DNA from: an uncultured Bacteroidales bacterium
Lineage (GTDB): Bacteria > Bacteroidota > Bacteroidia > Bacteroidales > Paludibacteraceae
Direction of reading: 5' to 3'
DNA length: 17,486 bases
Assembly: GCA_937911235.1 (NCBI GenBank)
Contig: CALDPN010000146.1
Span: 1 to 17,486 of the forward strand
Of the stretch, positions 13,010-17,486 are shown piece by piece; position 1 is the first letter of the stretch, and each line of letters opens with the position of its first letter. The notes beneath the pieces are model-generated. The model searched no databases. It saw only the letters and a list, made by a program, of their open reading frames with translations, and was not told where the DNA came from. Made by a program: the position numbers and the translations under genes.

Positions 13010-13816
13010 GTGAGAACCTTAAAATTAAATATTATACTACTTATGGCTCTGCTAGTGGCCTCTTGTGTGACTCCACGCAAAACACATTATTTGCAAGAGC
13101 CAGATAAATATGTGCCAAACTATCCTGAATATCACACGCCAGCCGACTACAATATTCAGAAGAGTGACGAGCTTCACATTAGAGTTATTACTCTAGATCC
13201 AGAATCACAAAAAATCTTCAACTCATCAAGCAATTCAACAAACACATCGCTTTCATCATCGTATAGAGGATTGTATACCTATACAGTTTACGATGATGGC
13301 ACTATCGATTTTCCATATATCGGAGCAATTGAAGTGGCAGGCTTAACCACACGTCAAATCAAACATAAAGTAGAAGACGCACTAAAAGACTACGTAAAAG
13401 ACTGCTCTGTAGAGGTGCGTTTAGTGAACAACTACTTCAACCTTATCACAGAAAAGAGTGCAAGCCGTCACCAACTAACAAAAGAAAAGATGACTATCTT
13501 TGAAGCGCTAGCAGTAGGGGGCGACCTTGGCAAGTATTCAGATAGAAAACGCGTGAAGGTGATAAGACAAATGCCAACAGGCGACACAGAAATAAAAGAA
13601 TTCGACGTTAGAAGTAAAGAAATACTTGAATCAGAATACTACTATATCCAACCAAACGACCTTATCTATGTGAAAGCATTCGATGGTCAGTTCTTTAGAG
13701 TAGATTCGTTCCTAACAGCCATAGGTATCACCAGCTCCACCATAAGCTTTGGCTTGTTAGTATATCAAATAGTAAGAATGTGTATCCCAAAAGAAAATAC
13801 AGCACCAGCGCAATGA
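13010..13816 (+). CDS. Polysaccharide export outer-membrane lipoprotein (Wza-like), copy 1
   Basis: A Wza-family export channel subunit of 268 residues. The start is a GTG, chosen because it supplies a full lipoprotein signal (RTLKLNIILLMALLVASC) with the lipidated cysteine at residue 19; the internal ATG would remove most of it. The Poly_export domain contains YDDGTIDFPYIGAIEVAGL (about 95-113), followed by an SLBB-like region and the conserved SEYYYIQPNDLIYVKA (about 210-225). A C-terminal hydrophobic segment (about 238-258) fits the outer-membrane helix of Wza. It is the first gene of the operon and overlaps the next at ATGA. It is clearly paralogous to the next gene. Confidence 0.92.
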   Translation: MRTLKLNIILLMALLVASCVTPRKTHYLQEPDKYVPNYPEYHTPADYNIQKSDELHIRVITLDPESQKIFNSSSNSTNTSLSSSYRGLYTYTVYDDGTIDFPYIGAIEVAGLTTRQIKHKVEDALKDYVKDCSVEVRLVNNYFNLITEKSASRHQLTKEKMTIFEALAVGGDLGKYSDRKRVKVIRQMPTGDTEIKEFDVRSKEILESEYYYIQPNDLIYVKAFDGQFFRVDSFLTAIGITSSTISFGLLVYQIVRMCIPKENTAPAQ

Positions 13817-14601
13817 GAATAAGACTAGTAAATATTATTAAATTTCTTGTGACTGTGTTGGTACTTTCAATCACAGCGGTTACATCTACTTCATGTATTA
13901 CAAACAAGGATAATACATATTTTCAAGACGATAAAAAACTGCCTCAATACGAGAAAGCAGAATATGAATATTACAAGATTATTCCAAACGACCAACTTGT
14001 AATTCGTCTTTTAACCCTAAACGAGGAAGCTGCTGCAATATTCAACTTTGCAGAAAGTACCACAGGTACCACATCATACACATATCGTGTTTACGACGAT
14101 GGCACAATAGATATACCATTTGTAAACTCTATTCCAGTGGCTGGGCTAACACTTAGAGAAGCCTCTAAAGTGATAGAAGAAAAACTTAAAGACTTCGTGC
14201 CAGATGCTATGGTGAAAGTGGCACTTGCCAACGATATGTTCTATATGGTAGGCGAGGGAGGCAAAGGTTCTTTCAATATCTATAAAGAAAAACTAAACAT
14301 CTTCCAAGCACTTGCACTAGCAGGCGGACCTGCTACCAATGCCGACAAGAAAAGAGTGCGCGTGGTACGTCCAAATCCAGAAGGCGGACGCCCACAGGTA
14401 AAAGAATTCGACCTTAGAACAGTTTCTATTATAGATTCAGAATATTATTACATCTATCCAAACGATGTTATCTATATCAGCTCTATAAAAGGTGATTTTT
14501 GGAGAATAGAAAATTATAGTTCTGCCTTAGGTACTATAACCACTAGTATAGGTTTCTTAGTGTCTGTATTTAATTTAGGCGTTACAATGAATCTTTATTA
14601 A
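13813..14601 (+). CDS. Polysaccharide export outer-membrane lipoprotein (Wza-like), copy 2
   Basis: A second Wza-like protein, 262 residues from the ATG at 13813. I prefer this start over an in-frame ATG at 13780 because it forms an ATGA overlap with the previous stop and places a lipoprotein signal at the N-terminus (MRIRLVNIIKFLVTVLVLSI, then TAVTSTSC, with Cys27). The core YRVYDDGTIDIPFVNSIPVA, KLNIFQALALAGG and SEYYYIYPNDVIYISSIKGD aligns throughout with the upstream gene. It differs by lacking a serine/threonine-rich insert present in copy 1 after residue 70. The hydrophobic C-terminus is kept. Together they may form a mixed outer-membrane channel, or they may serve different steps. Confidence 0.92.
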   Translation: MRIRLVNIIKFLVTVLVLSITAVTSTSCITNKDNTYFQDDKKLPQYEKAEYEYYKIIPNDQLVIRLLTLNEEAAAIFNFAESTTGTTSYTYRVYDDGTIDIPFVNSIPVAGLTLREASKVIEEKLKDFVPDAMVKVALANDMFYMVGEGGKGSFNIYKEKLNIFQALALAGGPATNADKKRVRVVRPNPEGGRPQVKEFDLRTVSIIDSEYYYIYPNDVIYISSIKGDFWRIENYSSALGTITTSIGFLVSVFNLGVTMNLY

Positions 14602-14605
14602 TAAT

Positions 14606-17035
14606 ATGAACGAAAATAAAAATTACACATATCCAAACAACGAGTCTTACAACGACGGAGCAGAAACTTCCACATTCGACTATAAAATGTGGATTATCCG
14701 CATCTTAAAAGCATGGTATCTATTTGCCATCTCGCTTATTCTTTGTATGTCTATTGCATACCTTAAGAACAGAAGCTGGCGTCCAAGCTACAAATCTTCT
14801 GCACTAGTAATTATCGAGGATAGTAAAGGTTATTTAGGTGCACAAGCCACACTGCTACAAGGTTTCGGAGCAGAAAAGGCTTATCGTAACGTAAACAACC
14901 AGGTGATTATGTTCGGTTCATACGACCTAGTGAAACGCACCATTGAAAAACTTCCAGACCTACATGTAGACTATTACACACAAGGTCGTTTCCGTTCAAC
15001 AAATCTTTATAAACAATCTCCTATAAAGATTTCTACCACCTATATCTCGCCACTAGCATACTCACGTGAGTTTAAATTTACAGATATAGGCAACAATGAA
15101 TATACAATCACTGCAGAAGAAACCAAAACACTTCCAGAATATTACTATAAAGGTACATATGGAGTATCATTTGAAAACTCTGAATTTTTCTTAACCCTAG
15201 ATAAAACAGATTACTTTAGAGAAGGCATAAGTATCTACTTTAGACTAAACTCTATAGACAATCTTGTTTCTATGTATTCTTCTCGTTTGGCATTTGAATT
15301 CCTTATGAAAGGTGCTTCTGTGGTAGAAGCCTCTATTATGGGCGATGTGCCACAACGCGACTGCGACTTCCTAGACGCGCTTTGCGAAGAGTTCCTTGCC
15401 GACAACTTAGCACGTAAAAACGACGCAGCTATCAAAACCGTTAACTTTATTGATGAACAACTAGAAGGTCTTTCAGACTCACTTAAAATCTCTGAAAACA
15501 AACTTAAAGACTACAAAGCAAACAACTTTATTGTGGCTTCTAGTGGTGGTACATCACTTATGAGTGAATATGCAAAACTAGATGCTATCCGCACAGAACT
15601 AAGACTAAAAGAATCTTACTTAAACTACCTTACACAATATCTACAAAGCAATGTAGAAAACGAAAGCATTATTGCGCCAGCAAACTTAGGTGTTACAGAC
15701 GCTTCGCTTACATCACTTGTAACAGGCTTCACAGAACTTCAACTTAAGCGTGAAGAAGTAGGTGAAAAGAGCCCACTTTACTCTAAATATACACGTGAGC
15801 TTGAGGCTATCAAACAACAAATGAACGAGGCTCTAGCAAACAATAGAGTAGGGCTAGATATTCAAAAGAAAGACTTAGAAGAACGCACAAATGCTTTAAA
15901 CGAAGAAATGCGTGCTCTTCCATATAAGGAACAACAATTCCTAAATATCCAACGTGAGTTTAAGATGAATGACGATTATTACTCATTCCTTATTCAAAAA
16001 CGTCTTGATGCACAAATTCAAAAAGCATCAAACTCTCCAGACAACATTATCCTAGATAAAGCTCGTATTTCTTCTATGACCAATGCTGGAACTAAGAAGA
16101 AAACATACTCTACATTCCTAATGATAGCACTTGCTATTCCACTAGCTTTCATAGTGCTTAAAGAATTGCTTTATCCTAGCATTAGAACAGAAGAAGAAAT
16201 TACCAAACTTTCTGGTGGTGCATATCCAATTATTGCTATGCTTCGCAAAACCTACAAGAAAGTGCCAGTAATTGTAGACAAAATGCCACGCTCTTCTATA
16301 GCAGAAGCATTCCGTATTATTCGCACACGCCTTGGCTTAATGCTCCCATACGATGCAAAACAAACCATTCTTGTTACATCTACACAGTCTGGCGATGGTA
16401 AATCATATGTGGCAGTGAACCTTGCAGGCATCTATGCTATGACAGAACGCAAAACTCTGCTTATAGACTTCGACCTTCGTAAACCTTCTATTCTTGCATA
16501 TCTAGAACTAAGAGGCAATAAAGGCCTTGTAAACTATCTTGCAGGTCACTTGTCGCTAGAAGATGCTATTATTAAATCACCAAACTACAAGTTTGATGTG
16601 CTTCCTGTGGGTATTATACCTCCAAACCCAGCAGAACTTATGGCGTCTGATGGACTTAAAAATATGCTAGAAACCCTTAAGGCTGAGTATGACTATATTA
16701 TTATAGACTCTTCCCCTGTAGGACTTGTAGGTGATATTTATTCGCTATTCAAATATGTTGACCAAACAGTGTATGTGGTATCATGCGAAAAAACAAATAA
16801 AACATTCTTTAAAAACACCATAAAACAACTTCAAGCACACAATGCACACAATATCAACCTTGTGTTCAACAATGTAAACTTGAAGAAAATAGAATACTCT
16901 GCATACTATCACAATAGTTATGGCTACTATGGTGGCAACTATGGCAAAGGCTACTACGGCTACGGATTATATGTAGGTGGTAAAGATCAGTATTTTGATG
17001 ATGCAGAAGAAGAGCAAGCGCAAACTAACAAATAA
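14606..17035 (+). CDS. Wzc-type polysaccharide co-polymerase / bacterial tyrosine kinase
   Basis: An 809-residue inner-membrane protein with an N-terminal Wzz domain and a C-terminal BY-kinase domain. Membrane segments lie at about 35-52 and 500-518, enclosing a long periplasmic part with coiled-coil stretches (about 265-480). In the cytosolic kinase, Walker A is SGDGKSYVAVN with Lys599, Walker A' is LLIDFDLRKPS with Asp621 and Asp623, and Walker B is YIIIDSSPVG with Asp701. The tail has many tyrosines (YYHNSYGYYGGNYGKGYYGY, then GLY), the usual autophosphorylation cluster. Phosphorylation cycles of such proteins control chain length and export through Wza. It begins 4 bp after the second Wza gene, so it is in the same operon. 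The gene name wzc would fit by function, but Bacteroidota names vary. Confidence 0.95.
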   Translation: MNENKNYTYPNNESYNDGAETSTFDYKMWIIRILKAWYLFAISLILCMSIAYLKNRSWRPSYKSSALVIIEDSKGYLGAQATLLQGFGAEKAYRNVNNQVIMFGSYDLVKRTIEKLPDLHVDYYTQGRFRSTNLYKQSPIKISTTYISPLAYSREFKFTDIGNNEYTITAEETKTLPEYYYKGTYGVSFENSEFFLTLDKTDYFREGISIYFRLNSIDNLVSMYSSRLAFEFLMKGASVVEASIMGDVPQRDCDFLDALCEEFLADNLARKNDAAIKTVNFIDEQLEGLSDSLKISENKLKDYKANNFIVASSGGTSLMSEYAKLDAIRTELRLKESYLNYLTQYLQSNVENESIIAPANLGVTDASLTSLVTGFTELQLKREEVGEKSPLYSKYTRELEAIKQQMNEALANNRVGLDIQKKDLEERTNALNEEMRALPYKEQQFLNIQREFKMNDDYYSFLIQKRLDAQIQKASNSPDNIILDKARISSMTNAGTKKKTYSTFLMIALAIPLAFIVLKELLYPSIRTEEEITKLSGGAYPIIAMLRKTYKKVPVIVDKMPRSSIAEAFRIIRTRLGLMLPYDAKQTILVTSTQSGDGKSYVAVNLAGIYAMTERKTLLIDFDLRKPSILAYLELRGNKGLVNYLAGHLSLEDAIIKSPNYKFDVLPVGIIPPNPAELMASDGLKNMLETLKAEYDYIIIDSSPVGLVGDIYSLFKYVDQTVYVVSCEKTNKTFFKNTIKQLQAHNAHNINLVFNNVNLKKIEYSAYYHNSYGYYGGNYGKGYYGYGLYVGGKDQYFDDAEEEQAQTNK

Positions 17036-17041
17036 ATATAT

Positions 17042-17486
17042 ATGAATACTAAAAAAATCGCAGTTATCGGACAAGGCTATGTAGGTCTTCCACTAGCCAT
17101 TGAATTTGGTAAAAAATATAGAACTTTAGGTTTTGATATCAACGCAGCACGCGTGGCAGAACTAGAACGTGGCGAAGACCACACTAAAGAAGCAGACCTT
17201 GCAGCAATGAAAGAAGCTACAGACCTTTATAAAAACAACACAGGTATTGGTCTTAGCTTTGCATGCTACCCAGAAAAACTTAAAGACTTCAATGTGTTCA
17301 TTGTAAGTGTACCTACACCTATCGATGAATTCAACAACCCAGACCTTACTCCACTTCTAAAAGCTTCTGCAATGCTAGGTGGCGTACTTAAAAAAGGTGA
17401 TATTCTTATTCTTGATGAACCGACAAGCTCTGCCGATGTTTCAAGCGCCTCACTTATTATAGATACAATTTTAGAATATAAATGTA
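17042..17486 (+). CDS. Nucleotide-sugar dehydrogenase (UDP-glucose/UDP-ManNAc type), partial, with abnormal 3' end
   Basis: The frame is open from the ATG, 6 bp after wzc, to the window edge (148 codons). Residues 1-120 are the NAD-binding half of a UDP-sugar dehydrogenase: IAVIGQGYVGLPLAIEFGKK is the Rossmann start, and FNVFIVSVPTPIDEFNNPDL is typical of the WecC/TviB-like branch. It would oxidise a sugar nucleotide to the uronic acid for the polysaccharide. After LKKGD (to residue 120) the expected YESTVYPG motif is absent. Instead comes ILILDEPTSSADVSS, then ASLIIDTILEYKC, which looks like the Walker B/D-loop of an ABC ATPase. The change lies near 17399-17420 and keeps the frame. I trust the dehydrogenase call for residues 1-120 and regard the rest as foreign. 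Confidence 0.8.
   Translation, partial: MNTKKIAVIGQGYVGLPLAIEFGKKYRTLGFDINAARVAELERGEDHTKEADLAAMKEATDLYKNNTGIGLSFACYPEKLKDFNVFIVSVPTPIDEFNNPDLTPLLKASAMLGGVLKKGDILILDEPTSSADVSSASLIIDTILEYKC

Noticed and set aside
13780..13812. An 11-residue longer N-terminus for the second Wza-like protein
   Set aside because: The ATG at 13813 forms an ATGA overlap and places the lipoprotein signal at the start. The longer form adds a charged leader before it.

Overview
The window looks like a 17.5 kb piece of a Bacteroidales (Bacteroidota) chromosome. The reasons are the leuD / second leuA-type synthase / leuB order, a class A PBP and a GH77 glucanotransferase of Bacteroidota type, the absence of Shine-Dalgarno sequences, promoters fitting the Bacteroidota consensus (TTTG, about 20 bp, TAnnTTTG), and a Wza/Wza/Wzc exopolysaccharide cluster. 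The genus cannot be read from the sequence. The odd length and a chimeric-looking right edge suggest that it is a whole assembly contig.

Region 1 (1-10887) is housekeeping, all on the + strand. leuD, a LeuA/CimA-type synthase and leuB belong to leucine biosynthesis. They are followed by a split ThrE-type amino-acid exporter, a YhcC-like radical SAM protein, a bifunctional penicillin-binding protein 1A and a 4-alpha-glucanotransferase with two N-terminal starch-binding modules. Every gap between genes here, apart from one gene overlap, holds one of two repeat families: tandem AACTCCT/AGGAGTT heptamers lying on or next to stop codons (five arrays), or a 108-bp dispersed element with inverted ends (two copies, about 93% identical). 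A strong, probably bidirectional, intrinsic terminator at 10941-10973 closes the region.

Region 2 (about 10974-12720) is an accessory island on the - strand. It holds a stand-alone gene resembling the LPD3 domain of phage and conjugative-element polyvalent proteins, a 117-bp element with 23-bp inverted ends, an IS200-like Y1 transposase without TnpB and with its own promoter, and a cluster of hairpins with loops of the type TCGCTATGCTA. A hairpin with the same kind of loop lies upstream of leuD. This arrangement resembles a REP/RAYT pair.

Region 3 (12780-17486) starts an exopolysaccharide or capsule operon: a cluster of TTGAAAT motifs, a consensus promoter, a roughly 100-nt leader, two tandem paralogous polysaccharide export lipoproteins, a Wzc-type polymerisation and tyrosine-kinase protein, and the start of a nucleotide-sugar dehydrogenase. 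The outer-membrane channel proteins and Wzc would build the export machine and the dehydrogenase would supply a uronic-acid sugar nucleotide. In its last 85 bases the dehydrogenase reading frame changes into ABC-ATPase-like sequence (LILDEPTSSAD), which I read as a chimeric contig end or a recombination junction.

I see no tRNA, rRNA or CRISPR array. No complete, clearly novel defence or biosynthetic system is evident; the less explained parts are the repeat families and the accessory island.
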